Part shown: positions 23,220 to 31,757 of the stretch, one piece after another
Layout: every line of letters begins with the position of its first letter
Numbering within the stretch: the stretch's first letter is position 1
Source of the DNA: Oscillospiraceae bacterium
GTDB taxonomy: Bacteria; Bacillota; Clostridia; Oscillospirales; Acutalibacteraceae
DNA: 38,321 bases
Reading direction: 5' to 3'
Assembly (NCBI GenBank): GCA_022487055.1
Contig: JAKVJJ010000017.1
Location: forward strand, 1-38,321
Position numbers and translations under genes: made by a program
Notes under the pieces: generated by a model
What the model was told of the DNA's origin: nothing
Seen by the model: only the letters and a program-made list of their open reading frames with translations
Databases searched by the model: none

Positions 23220-25181
23220 CTAACGAAAAAGTAGAAGTTCCAGTTGATTCAGCTCATCCATCCATAAACGTGCACTGGCGTCGCTGGGCATCCTCCAGTC
23301 ACCGCGTGGAGAGAGGGTGACGCTGCCGACTTTTGGACTGTCTGGCAGACAGCTCCGTTTAAATTGCTGACGGAAGAACCGCCGGTAAAAAATCTGCAGC
23401 CAGTGGAAAATTATCTGGGGCGGATAGACCTCCGCAAAGGTATCAGCCGCCATTCGGTAAATTTTTGCGGGAGAAAAGCCGAAACGCAGCAAATAATAGA
23501 GAAAATAGTCATGCAGCTCATAAGGGCCGACCACTTCTTCTGTTTTCTGCGCAATTTTTCCATCCTTCGGCGGCAGCAGTTCCGGGCTGACCGGCGTGTC
23601 CAGCACATCCAGCAGAATGTGCCCGATTTCACCGCCAAAGGACTTCGCCGCATACCGTACCAGATGCCGCACCAGCGTTTTCGGGATAGAGGCATTGACG
23701 CCATACATACTCATATGGTCGCCGTTATAGGTTGCCCATCCCAAGGCAAGTTCGGAGAGATCACCGGTGCCAATGACCAGTCCGCCTTCCTGATTGGCAA
23801 TGTCCATCAGTATCTGTGTGCGCTCCCGTGCCTGACTATTTTCATAAGTGATGTCTTGCTTTGTTTCATCGTGGGAAATGTCGGAAAAGTGCTGATGCAC
23901 GGCCGCACTGATGGAAATTTCACGGAATGTGACACCGAGTGCATGGGAAAGGCCTTCTGCGTTGCTCTTTGTGCGCCCTGTGGTACCGAAGCCCGGCATG
24001 GATACCGCCGTGATGCCGCTGCGGGGCAGATTCAGCAGGTCAAACGCGCGTGCCATAACCAACAAGGCAAGGGTGGAATCCAGTCCACCGGAAATGCCGA
24101 CAATGGCTTTGAGAATGCCGGTATGCTTCAGCCGGGTTTTCAGACCGTTTGCCTGCAGGGAAAGGATACATTCACAGCGGCTGGCAAGGTCTTTTGTGTT
24201 TTCCGGCACAAACGGCGTGCGGGAAAAACGGCGCTGCAAATGCGTGCGGTCAAAGGTATAGGCAAAAGAAAACGGAATTTCTGTGCAGGAATCGCTGTTG
24301 TCCCTCCATGTAGTGGTGCGGCGGCGTTCTTGCAGCAGACGCTCCAAATCTGTGTCAGCCGAATAAATGCCGGGTGAAAAAAGTTTGGCATCCGCAAGGA
24401 GAGAACCGCTTTCCGCAATCAAATCATGTCCAGCAAAGACCATATCCGTGGTGGACTCGCCTTCTCCTGCATCCGCGTAAACATAGGTGCAGTAAAGCCG
24501 GGCACTCTGGCTTTGCACCAGACTGCGGCGGTATTCCGCCTTACCGATAATTTCATCGCTGGCGGAGGCATTCAGAATCAATGTGGCACCTGCCTGTGCC
24601 ATCAGAATACTTGGCGGTGCCGAAACCCAGAGGTCTTCACAGATTTCCACACCAATTTTCAGCTCCGGAATTTTTTCGCAGGAATAAAGGAGCCCGGAGC
24701 CGAGAATGGTTTGCTGTCCTGCAAAAAGCACTTCCAGCGGCTGCTCCGGTGCGGGAGTGAACCAGCGCTGCTCATAAAACTCGCTGTAATTCGGCAGAAA
24801 GCGTTTGGCAGTCAGACCGAGCAACCGGCCTTCACAGCAGACGGCTGCGCAGTTATAAAGAGATGCGTTGTGTGTCACAGGAAGTCCCACTGCAAAAAGG
24901 ATGGGAAGGCCTGCCGTTTCGGACAGCAGATGGGTGAGTTCCTCTTCCGCGGCACACAGCAGGGTGCGGTCATGGAAAAGGTCGCCGCAGGTGTAGCCAG
25001 TCAGGCACAGCTCCGGGAAAATGACTGCACCGATGTTTTGTTTGACACACTGACGAAGTTGTGTCAGCACGGCCTGCCCGTTTTCCCGGCAGTCTGCCAC
25101 ACGGATGACCGGAGTGGCGGCAGCGGTGCGAAAAAAGCCATCAGATGGATAAGGCCTGTCCTCTTTCTGCAGTTCAATCAT
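23220..25181 (-). CDS. nadE: Glutamine-dependent NAD+ synthetase
   Basis: A 653-residue two-domain enzyme that makes NAD+ from nicotinic acid adenine dinucleotide, ATP and glutamine. The N-terminal nitrilase-fold glutaminase has the catalytic triad Glu57 (FPELCLTGYTCGD), Lys126 (AKRFLPNYSEFYE) and Cys181 (GVEICEDLW). The C-terminal synthetase has the PP-loop ISGGLDST (364-369 for SGGLDS), GTGDLSELALGW and ATYNGDHMSMYGVNASIPKT. The length fits the long glutamine-dependent form. AGGAGG lies 10 bases before the ATG. A structured hairpin lies just upstream of that site. No other NAD genes are near. Confidence 0.96.
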   Translation of the reverse strand: MIELQKEDRPYPSDGFFRTAAATPVIRVADCRENGQAVLTQLRQCVKQNIGAVIFPELCLTGYTCGDLFHDRTLLCAAEEELTHLLSETAGLPILFAVGLPVTHNASLYNCAAVCCEGRLLGLTAKRFLPNYSEFYEQRWFTPAPEQPLEVLFAGQQTILGSGLLYSCEKIPELKIGVEICEDLWVSAPPSILMAQAGATLILNASASDEIIGKAEYRRSLVQSQSARLYCTYVYADAGEGESTTDMVFAGHDLIAESGSLLADAKLFSPGIYSADTDLERLLQERRRTTTWRDNSDSCTEIPFSFAYTFDRTHLQRRFSRTPFVPENTKDLASRCECILSLQANGLKTRLKHTGILKAIVGISGGLDSTLALLVMARAFDLLNLPRSGITAVSMPGFGTTGRTKSNAEGLSHALGVTFREISISAAVHQHFSDISHDETKQDITYENSQARERTQILMDIANQEGGLVIGTGDLSELALGWATYNGDHMSMYGVNASIPKTLVRHLVRYAAKSFGGEIGHILLDVLDTPVSPELLPPKDGKIAQKTEEVVGPYELHDYFLYYLLRFGFSPAKIYRMAADTFAEVYPPQIIFHWLQIFYRRFFRQQFKRSCLPDSPKVGSVTLSPRGDWRMPSDASARLWMDELNQLELLLFR

Positions 25182-25204
25182 CTGATAAAAACCTCCTTAA
25201 ACAA

Positions 25205-25251
25205 GAAAGGCGCTGCAGCCTGCGCAAAACGCAAAGCGGCAGCGGCCTTTC
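25205..25251 (-). terminator. Stem-loop between glycosyltransferase and nadE
   Basis: GAAAGGCGCTGC (25205-25216) pairs with GCAGCGGCCTTTC (25239-25251) with one bulged base. Inside, TGCG and CGCA form a second short stem. On the minus strand only a T-rich run (TTTCTTGTTT) follows, so it may be a weak terminator of the glycosyltransferase or a leader structure for nadE, whose AGGAGG follows within about ten bases. Confidence 0.6.
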
Positions 25252-25291
25252 ACTTTTCAATTTGTAAAGGTATGCCCAATAATCCAATCGT

Positions 25292-26305
25292 TCAGCGGGC
25301 AAAACCACGGCGGCGCTTATTCCTGCCGACAATGTGGTGTGCTAGGCGTCGATGCATTGCCTCTGAGCTGAAGCCATCCGCACAGCAGTGAGAAATGGCG
25401 GTGTGCACACGCGTCAAATCTTTCACCAGACCACGCGGGTCTTTGCTGGCCAGATGCATTTTCATCACAAAGTAATAGCAGTTGTTGCATGTCTTTTTAG
25501 CCAGCGCACGGTAACTGTCCTGATATTTGCTGTATTGCTGACTCTTATCCAAGGCAGAGCGCACCATGGCAATCGCTCGGATGTAATCATCCACTTTTTT
25601 AGGACTGATGGCACCCAAAGTGCTGTCCTTATGCATATTATAGTAATACAGCGGTTCGTCGATGATAGCAACACTTTTTGCCTGTGCAAAAATTTTATGC
25701 AGGATGGCGAGGTCTTCAAAGCACATATCCGGGAATTTGACGCCTGATTTTGTGAAAAGCTCTCTGCGATACATTTTGCACCATAAAAACGATTGTATGA
25801 GTACATCCCGCAAAAGAATATTTAACGACTGCTCCGTATTATAAACACCGCGGCAGCGAAAAGGATATTCAAAGAGAATATCACTGGAAACCAGATGCCA
25901 GTAATAATAGCAGCAGGAGATGTCCGCATTGTTGATGGTGCAGGCACGGTAAAGCAACTCCAGATAATTGAGTGCAACGTAGTCGTCACCGTCCACAAAG
26001 CAAACGAAGTCACCGCGTGCGGCATTTAATCCGGCAGTGCGTGCAGCAGAAACGCCGGAATTTGGCTGGTCAATGACATGAATGCGGCAGTCTGCTGCAG
26101 CATATTCATGCAGCACATCCAGTGAGTTGTCACTGGAGCCATCATTTATGGCAATCACTTCATATGGGATCTGAATGGTCTGATGCGTCAGAGTGTTCAG
26201 GCACTGTCCCACATATCTGCCAACGTTGTAAACAGGGATGATAACGCTGATTTTTGGGTTCTCCATCAATTCCGGCACATTAAATCTGTCCTTTCCATTG
26301 CGCAT
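25292..26305 (-). CDS. Family 2 glycosyltransferase
   Basis: A 337-residue GT-A-fold glycosyltransferase that would transfer a sugar from a nucleotide donor to a surface polysaccharide or teichoic acid acceptor. The N-terminal domain has ISVIIPVYNVGRYVGQCL, INDGSSDNSLDVL, NSGVSAARTAGLNAARGD and the metal-binding FVDGDDY (DGDD at 105-108). Residues 150-230 contain WCKMYRRELF and CFEDLAILHKIFA, as in EpsJ/CpsJ-like enzymes. The C-terminus is basic. The start is uncertain: ATG 26305 has a poor ribosome-binding site, while a GTG at 26278 has AAAGGA 10 bases upstream, and an ATG at residue 14 is also possible. It stands alone, not in a capsule locus. Confidence 0.88.
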   Translation of the reverse strand: MRNGKDRFNVPELMENPKISVIIPVYNVGRYVGQCLNTLTHQTIQIPYEVIAINDGSSDNSLDVLHEYAAADCRIHVIDQPNSGVSAARTAGLNAARGDFVCFVDGDDYVALNYLELLYRACTINNADISCCYYYWHLVSSDILFEYPFRCRGVYNTEQSLNILLRDVLIQSFLWCKMYRRELFTKSGVKFPDMCFEDLAILHKIFAQAKSVAIIDEPLYYYNMHKDSTLGAISPKKVDDYIRAIAMVRSALDKSQQYSKYQDSYRALAKKTCNNCYYFVMKMHLASKDPRGLVKDLTRVHTAISHCCADGFSSEAMHRRLAHHIVGRNKRRRGFAR

Positions 26306-26332
26306 ACTTATCTCATCATAAATTCAATCTCT

Positions 26333-26360
26333 ATTTTACTGATTTTACAAAAAAAGTCAA
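26333..26360 (-). promoter_or_regulatory. Sigma-A promoter of the glycosyltransferase gene
   Basis: The minus strand has TTGACT (26360-26355), 16 bases and TAAAAT (26338-26333), about 28 bases before the ATG at 26305. This puts transcription start close to that ATG and mildly favours the downstream GTG start. Confidence 0.65.
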
Positions 26361-26399
26361 GACTATTTTTCACAAAAGATAAAATAGCAGACGCAACGG

Positions 26400-27875
26400 T
26401 TATGCTGGCTTTTTAGAGGATGCAGCAGAAGATGGAGCAGAGGATTTGGGGGCAGAGGATGCCGGAGCGGAAGAAACGGACTTTTTGCTGACAGTTGGAA
26501 CAGCAGCGGCACCGACTACATAAACAGCGGCACGCGGCGGATAATAGGAATTAGAAAGTTGCTCTGTGCGCACAGCGGCACCGTTTTTATAGAAGGTGCG
26601 GCTGCTGGTGGCATAGCGGCCGGTCAGTGCGGTGACGGTCTGGTTGCGGTAAGAGGCGGGCTGGGATTTGTCAACTTTTATTACATCGGCAGGCGGCGGA
26701 ACGGTGCCGGTCTGTTGAGAGGACACTTCAATTTTGTCCCAGGTGCCATCATTATAGCCATAAATGGTGCAGTACATGGTTTGACCATCCGCGCCACTCT
26801 GAATATACATGGGGTATGCTGTTGGATTGCTGAATTTGAAATCCAAATCCGGATAAGAAACCGTTGCATCCTGACCAATCGGAGCATAAGAGGATGGACT
26901 GGAATGCGGGCTGCGTTCCACAATTTCGCAGTTAGAGCGCAGAGCGGCACCATAAAGAGTAGTGCTGCCCTGGCAGATGCCGCCGCCGTATTCTTGTGCG
27001 GAAACACCATTGACCAGAGCGCCCGCCAAACGATAGCCATGCTGCTGGTCGGCGCTGCCCACTACACCGAGATAGGAGAAAGTTCCGCCAGGCTGAATGA
27101 CGGAGCCGTTGATTGACTGCAGCGCGCGCGTCATATTGTAGGTGCCGTTTTCCGTGTTAGTGGAGACGGTGGAGAAAGAACCGAGCTTCACAATCTTTCC
27201 TTTAAGGTCGGCGGCAGTGTGCTGGCAGGCGAGCGGGGAAACTTTGATGGCAATCGAACCGGATACAGAGTCTCGAATGGCCTTTTCTGTGTCTGTGAGC
27301 AGTGCATTTTCATCCACTTTCAGGCCGGGTGTTCCCTCCTTGAAAGTGAAATTGGTGCCGTCGAAGGAGCGAATGGTCGGCTCCACAGCGGCAGTATTTA
27401 GTGATGCGGTCAGACTTTTCAGTTTGGCTTTCAGAGACACTGCCTCTGCCGCAGCAGTCAAATGATACTGTGTCGTGCCGGAAGATGTATTGTTCCGGGC
27501 GGCCCATGCCTTCTGCAGAATTTCATTGAGATTATAAGAAGTGTGCAAATCTTTTCCGCTGAGGGGAAAAGATTTGCCGCCATATGTAAGCACATAGCTG
27601 CGCCCCAGGTCTTTTTTCTGGATATATTCCAGCAGGGCATTCTTTGCCTGCTGATAGGTCATACCGCGCAGAGAAACAGCATCAACGGTTACATCCCCGA
27701 AAACCGGTGTGGAAACCACGCTGGAGACAGTGCCCGGCACGGCTTGTTTTTTGGCCAGTTGGGTTCCGGCAACAATGCCGATGACAGCGACAGCCGCCAC
27801 GAGAACGACGATGGGAAGCACAGGACTATAATGTTTTTGCTGTTTGGGCTGCGGGGTCTGATGGTTCCTTTGCAT
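26400..27875 (-). CDS. VanW-family membrane-anchored protein
   Basis: A 491-residue protein: a short cytoplasmic N-terminus, one membrane segment (about 17-41, PVLPIVVLVAAVAVIGIVAG), an extracytoplasmic region like the YoaR putative peptidoglycan-binding domain, then a VanW domain (about 235-370). The VanW domain is marked by INGSVIQPGGTFSYLGVVG, YGGGICQGSTTLYGAAL and ERSPHSSPSSYAPIGQDATV. The tail is Ser/Ala/Pro/Lys-rich low complexity and may reach through the wall. VanW was named from a vancomycin-resistance cluster, but its function is unknown and chromosomal VanW-family genes are widespread in Clostridia, so this is not evidence of resistance. AAAGGAG precedes the start. It is divergent from the UgtP-like gene. 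Confidence 0.92.
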   Translation of the reverse strand: MQRNHQTPQPKQQKHYSPVLPIVVLVAAVAVIGIVAGTQLAKKQAVPGTVSSVVSTPVFGDVTVDAVSLRGMTYQQAKNALLEYIQKKDLGRSYVLTYGGKSFPLSGKDLHTSYNLNEILQKAWAARNNTSSGTTQYHLTAAAEAVSLKAKLKSLTASLNTAAVEPTIRSFDGTNFTFKEGTPGLKVDENALLTDTEKAIRDSVSGSIAIKVSPLACQHTAADLKGKIVKLGSFSTVSTNTENGTYNMTRALQSINGSVIQPGGTFSYLGVVGSADQQHGYRLAGALVNGVSAQEYGGGICQGSTTLYGAALRSNCEIVERSPHSSPSSYAPIGQDATVSYPDLDFKFSNPTAYPMYIQSGADGQTMYCTIYGYNDGTWDKIEVSSQQTGTVPPPADVIKVDKSQPASYRNQTVTALTGRYATSSRTFYKNGAAVRTEQLSNSYYPPRAAVYVVGAAAVPTVSKKSVSSAPASSAPKSSAPSSAASSKKPA

Positions 27876-27929
27876 GACTGGTTCTCCTTTACGGCCTTTT
27901 TAAATTAAAAGACACCCAATTACTATTAT

Positions 27930-27958
27930 ATTATATAGGTTCGTGCAAATCTTGTAAA
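27930..27958 (-). promoter_or_regulatory. Sigma-A promoter of the VanW-family gene
   Basis: The minus strand has TTTACA (27958-27953), 17 bases and TATAAT (27935-27930), about 55 bases before the start. An overlapping second TATAAT lies at 27930-27925. Confidence 0.75.
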
Positions 27959-28048
27959 GTTACAGACCTGAATTATTTCTGCAGAAATCAGAAAAGATAA
28001 GATGGTAAAACTCTACATTTCGAGTGTTTGTACATAGAAAAATGAAAA

Positions 28049-28065
28049 ACAGTATGGTATACTGT
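28049..28065 (+). promoter_or_regulatory. Extended -10 promoter within a 17-bp palindrome, upstream of the UgtP-like gene
   Basis: ACAGTAT-GGT-ATACTGT is a perfect inverted repeat (7-base arms, 3-base centre). It contains TGGTATACT (28055-28063), an extended -10, about 50 bases before the GTG start. The full overlap of palindrome and -10 suggests a repressor operator, or chance use of a symmetric -10. Confidence 0.5.
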
Positions 28066-28113
28066 GAATTAGAAGCAGACAAGTCCTCCCAAATTATTCA
28101 AAGGAGCGATTGT

Positions 28114-29268
28114 GTGAAAATCCTGATATTAACCGCAGCCACAGGCGGCGGCCATATGCGTGCAGCCCACGCATTGGAATCATACAGCAAAAGTTATGCA
28201 CCAAAAGATAAAGTGGTTGTATTGGATGCCCTAAAGACGATTGGTCCGTTGATGGACCATACCTGCTGCGATGGATACAAATTTCTGTGTAAGCGTGTGC
28301 CGAAGGCTTTCGGCACGCTGTACCGGGCCACGAATAAAGAATCCCCGATGCAGGGCATGATGTTCCGCATCAATTACCAGAACTGTGGAAGGCTGGTACC
28401 GGCTATCCGCAGCATACACCCCGATGTGATTCTCAGCACGCATCCCTTTGCCACAGAGATGGTGTCAGAAATGAAAGAACGCGGCTACCACATTCCGCTG
28501 CTGTGCCTGATGACAGATTACGGCCCGCATCAGGCATGGATTGCGCCGAATGTGGATTCCTATATCGTCAGCAATGAAGATATGGTGCCCCAGATGGAAA
28601 AAATGGGTGTGCCGCCGGAGATTATTTTCCCATATGGAATTCCGGTGACGGAATCTTTTTTTCAGGAAGGGGATAAGGCGGCGCTGCGGGAGAAATTCGG
28701 CCTTGCGCCGGACAAGCCGACCATCCTGTTCATGGCGGGTTCTTTCGGCGTGACGAATATCATCAGCATCTATGAAGATTTGTGCGAGCTGAATCTGGAT
28801 TTTCAGGTCATTGTGATTACCGGCAGGAATGAAAAGCTTTACCATGAATTCGAGGATGCCGTGCAGGAAAGCGGCAAAAAAACGCGGCTCGTCTTTTTTA
28901 CGAATGAAGTTCAGAACTATATGCACGCGAGCGACCTTATCATCACCAAGCCCGGCGGCCTGACCGTGAGTGAATCTTTAGCAAGCAATCTGCCGCTGGC
29001 TGTGTTTGACGCAATTCCCGGGCAGGAGGAGGACAATGCCGCATTCCTGCAGAACCATCACATGGCGGTTCGGCTTGACCAGCATGAGGACACTGCTCAG
29101 GTGATAGCTGAGCTGCTGGAAAATCCGGAGAAGTTGGAGCAGATGCGCTGTGCGTGTGAAGCTTTTGACAAAAGTCAATCCGCCCAAAATATCTTTATGC
29201 TCATGCACAGTCTGTATGCACGTTATTTTCCTGAAAGAGCAGGCAGCAGTGAGCAAAAAAAATCATAA
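28114..29268 (+). CDS. UgtP/MGDG-synthase-like glycolipid glycosyltransferase
   Basis: A 384-residue GT28-type enzyme (GT-B fold) of the group that glycosylates diacylglycerol to make membrane glycolipids and lipoteichoic acid anchors. The product starts VKILILTAATGGGHMRAAHA, the lipid-acceptor motif of monogalactosyldiacylglycerol synthases. It continues with LSTHPFATEMVSEM and MTDYGPHQAWIAPNVDSYIV, then the donor-binding LIITKPGGLTVSESLASNLP and IPGQEEDNAAFL. The GTG start at 28114 has AAAGGAG 7 bases upstream; the frame is open 30 more codons through the promoter and is not used. It heads a plus-strand series with the cysteine desulfurase 75 bases later. Confidence 0.92.
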   Translation: MKILILTAATGGGHMRAAHALESYSKSYAPKDKVVVLDALKTIGPLMDHTCCDGYKFLCKRVPKAFGTLYRATNKESPMQGMMFRINYQNCGRLVPAIRSIHPDVILSTHPFATEMVSEMKERGYHIPLLCLMTDYGPHQAWIAPNVDSYIVSNEDMVPQMEKMGVPPEIIFPYGIPVTESFFQEGDKAALREKFGLAPDKPTILFMAGSFGVTNIISIYEDLCELNLDFQVIVITGRNEKLYHEFEDAVQESGKKTRLVFFTNEVQNYMHASDLIITKPGGLTVSESLASNLPLAVFDAIPGQEEDNAAFLQNHHMAVRLDQHEDTAQVIAELLENPEKLEQMRCACEAFDKSQSAQNIFMLMHSLYARYFPERAGSSEQKKS

Positions 29269-29343
29269 AAACGCCTCTTCCTGTGTCTGCGGTTCCTTTG
29301 CGGTGCGGGCGGGGCGCTGTTTCTAAAAAGCGAGGTCATCTTT

Positions 29344-30480
29344 TTGCAGCAGATATATTATTTGGATAATTCGTCCACAACAAAACCCTGTGAGGAAGCA
29401 GTGAATGCGGTTGTGGATGCTATGACAGAGCGTTTCGGCAACCCTTCCTCTCTGCACGCGCTTGGCTTTGAGGCAGAGCGTGCCCTGACAAATGCCCGCG
29501 AACAAATTGCGGCGGAACTCTCTGCCAAACCGGAGGAAATCACTTTTACTTCCGGCGGAACAGAGAGCAATAATCTGGCCGTTTTTGGTGCGGCACATGC
29601 CCGCCACAAGCGCGGCCACCGCATTGTTACAACAGCCATTGAGCATCCGAGCGTTCTGCTGCCAATGCGTCAGCTTGAAAATGAAGGTTTTGAGGTCATC
29701 TATTTGCAGCCGGACAAAACCGGCCATATCACACCGGAGCAGCTTTTTGAGGCAGTCAATTCCGATACGATTCTGGTCAGCTTGATGGCGGTGAATAATG
29801 AAGTGGGTAGCATCCTGCCCATTGATGACGCCCGTGCGGCGATTGACAGTGCCAAAGCACCCGCACTGCTTCATGTGGATGCTGTGCAGGCATTCGGCAA
29901 GCTGAATCTCCGCCCCGGCAGACGCGGCATTGACTTAATGACAGTCAGTTCCCACAAGATTCACGGGCCGAAGGGTGTGGGCGCACTCTTTATGCGCAAA
30001 GGCGTGCATATTCTGCCGCGCACTTTTGGCGGCGGTCAGGAAAAAGATATACGCCCCGGCACAGAAGGTATGCCGGCTATCTGCGGTTTCGGTGCCGCTT
30101 GCGCCGCTCTGCCGGACGCTGACAAAGAACGGAAAAAGATTGCGGAACTCAATACTTATCTGCGCACGGAACTTGCCAAGATGCCGGAAGTTGCCATTAA
30201 CAGCGCGGAGGACGCATTGCCCTATGTGCTGAACATTTCCGCCGGACAGGTGAAGGCACAGACCATGCTCAATTTTCTGTCGGAACATCATGTGTATGTT
30301 TCCTCTGGTTCCGCGTGCGCAAAGGGTGCCAAGAGCTATGTCCTGACATCCCTGGGGCTTTCACCCATGCGTATCAATTCGGCACTGCGCATCAGTTTCA
30401 GCCGGTATAACACCAAAGAGGACTGCGATGCCTTTTTGTCCGTGCTGAAAGAAGGACTTGCCACCCTGCAGAAGGCATAA
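29344..30480 (+). CDS. Cysteine desulfurase (IscS/NifS family, NifZ-like context)
   Basis: A 378-residue pyridoxal-phosphate enzyme that removes sulfur from cysteine and carries it as a persulfide. Motifs are IYYLDNSSTTKP, TSGGTESNNLAV, IEHPSV (His101), the PLP lysine SSHKIHGPKG (Lys205) and the catalytic loop SSGSACAKG (Cys325). The start is a TTG with GAGG 8-9 bases upstream; no in-frame ATG fits the family's N-terminus. thiI follows by 66 bases. In Bacillus the nifZ-thiI pair encodes a desulfurase dedicated to 4-thiouridine synthesis, and the same partnership is inferred here. No Fe-S scaffold gene (iscU) is adjacent. Confidence 0.94.
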   Translation: MQQIYYLDNSSTTKPCEEAVNAVVDAMTERFGNPSSLHALGFEAERALTNAREQIAAELSAKPEEITFTSGGTESNNLAVFGAAHARHKRGHRIVTTAIEHPSVLLPMRQLENEGFEVIYLQPDKTGHITPEQLFEAVNSDTILVSLMAVNNEVGSILPIDDARAAIDSAKAPALLHVDAVQAFGKLNLRPGRRGIDLMTVSSHKIHGPKGVGALFMRKGVHILPRTFGGGQEKDIRPGTEGMPAICGFGAACAALPDADKERKKIAELNTYLRTELAKMPEVAINSAEDALPYVLNISAGQVKAQTMLNFLSEHHVYVSSGSACAKGAKSYVLTSLGLSPMRINSALRISFSRYNTKEDCDAFLSVLKEGLATLQKA

Positions 30481-30546
30481 AATTCAGGGCATTATACAAA
30501 TGCAAAGCAATGAAATAATTACAGCAGAAATGGAAACGTATTTTTT

Positions 30547-31722
30547 ATGAAAGAAATTATATTAATAAAGCTCGGCGAACTGGTACTGAAGGGTCTTAAC
30601 CGCCGTGTGTTTGAGGATACACTGATTAAAAATATTTCCCGCAGGTTGAAACCGCTGGGAAAGTTTGACATCCGCTCCCGGCAGTCCGCTGTCACGGTGA
30701 CACCGCTGGAGGATGACGTTGATTTTGATGAAGCAGTGGAACGTGTCAGCCACATTTTCGGCATAGCAACCTACACGCGTGCCGGTGTAACGGAAAAAGA
30801 TATGGAACAGATGAAAGCCGTCACAGCGGAATATTTGCGTCGCAAATTGCTTGCCGCCAAAACATTTAAGGTGGAAGCAAAGCGTTCCGATAAAAAATTC
30901 CCGCTGAATTCTCCGGCTATCTGCGCGGAAATGGGCGGGTATCTGCTAAAACGCTTTCCAAATCTGACCGTTGATGTGCACCATCCGGATGTGACCGTTT
31001 ATGTGGAAGTGCGCGACTTCGGCGTTTATATCCACAGCAGTCCAGAGCGTGGCGCGGGCGGTATTCCAGTGGGTACCGGCGGCAAAGCAGCTGTCCTCAT
31101 CAGCGGCGGCATTGACAGTCCGGTTGCGGCATGGCAGATTGCCCGCAGAGGACTGGAACTGACTGCTGTCCATTTTGCCAGTCCGCCTTATACCAGTGAC
31201 CGCGCGGAACAGAAAGTGGTTGACTTGCTGTCACAGGTGAGCAGTTATGCCGGACGCATGAAAATGTTTACCGTGCAGTTTGCTCATGTGCAGGAGGAAA
31301 TCCGAGACAAGTGTCCGGAAGAACTCTTTACGCTTTTAATGCGCCGCTTTATGATGCGGGTGGCACAGCGCATTGCCGTGCAGGAGGACTGTCTTGCGCT
31401 GATTACCGGCGAAAGTCTTGGGCAGGTGGCAAGCCAGACACTGCAGGCCATCTGCTGCACGGATGCCTGTGTTTCCATGCCGGTATTCCGCCCGCTGATT
31501 GGCTCGGATAAAGTGGATATTATAGATACTGCAAGGAAAATCGATACGTTTGATATTTCCATTGAGCCATATGAGGACTGCTGCACAGTCTTTACACCAA
31601 AGCACCCCTGCACTCGGCCTCATGTGGACACACTGGAAAATGCCGAAAAGCTGCTGGATGTGGAAAGCTTGGTTGATGAGTGTGTCCGGACGGTTTCCGT
31701 TCGGACGATTTATCCGCGATAA
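30547..31722 (+). CDS. thiI: tRNA 4-thiouridine synthase ThiI (rhodanese-less form)
   Basis: A 391-residue enzyme that thiolates U8 of tRNA. It has an N-terminal ferredoxin-like domain (IILIKLGELVLKGLNRRVFE), a THUMP domain (about 60-165), and a PP-loop ATPase with VLISGGIDSPVAAW (SGGIDSP at 186-192) and ITGESLGQVASQTLQ. A cysteine pair follows in YEDCCTVFTPKHPC. It stops at the end of the ATPase domain and lacks the rhodanese domain of the E. coli protein, so sulfur must come directly from the desulfurase encoded just upstream. The ribosome-binding site is weak (GGAAA about 11-13 bases upstream), unusual next to its neighbours. Confidence 0.96.
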   Translation: MKEIILIKLGELVLKGLNRRVFEDTLIKNISRRLKPLGKFDIRSRQSAVTVTPLEDDVDFDEAVERVSHIFGIATYTRAGVTEKDMEQMKAVTAEYLRRKLLAAKTFKVEAKRSDKKFPLNSPAICAEMGGYLLKRFPNLTVDVHHPDVTVYVEVRDFGVYIHSSPERGAGGIPVGTGGKAAVLISGGIDSPVAAWQIARRGLELTAVHFASPPYTSDRAEQKVVDLLSQVSSYAGRMKMFTVQFAHVQEEIRDKCPEELFTLLMRRFMMRVAQRIAVQEDCLALITGESLGQVASQTLQAICCTDACVSMPVFRPLIGSDKVDIIDTARKIDTFDISIEPYEDCCTVFTPKHPCTRPHVDTLENAEKLLDVESLVDECVRTVSVRTIYPR

Positions 31723-31757
31723 CCGGTCTTGATTCTATCGATAAAGAAGGGATAAAT

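Noticed and set aside
24426-25391. A 321-codon open frame on the plus strand opposite nadE
   Set aside because: It crosses the nadE-glycosyltransferase boundary and the hairpin there, with no motif and no ribosome-binding site.
26361-26390. AT-rich hairpin after the VanW-family gene
   Set aside because: A seven-pair A/T stem without a following T-run; it could be chance and is not called a terminator.
26400-27875. VanW-family and beta-lactamase-fold proteins as antibiotic resistance genes
   Set aside because: VanW family members are widespread chromosomal genes of unknown role, and the beta-lactamase-fold protein is cytoplasmic; neither is in a resistance cluster.
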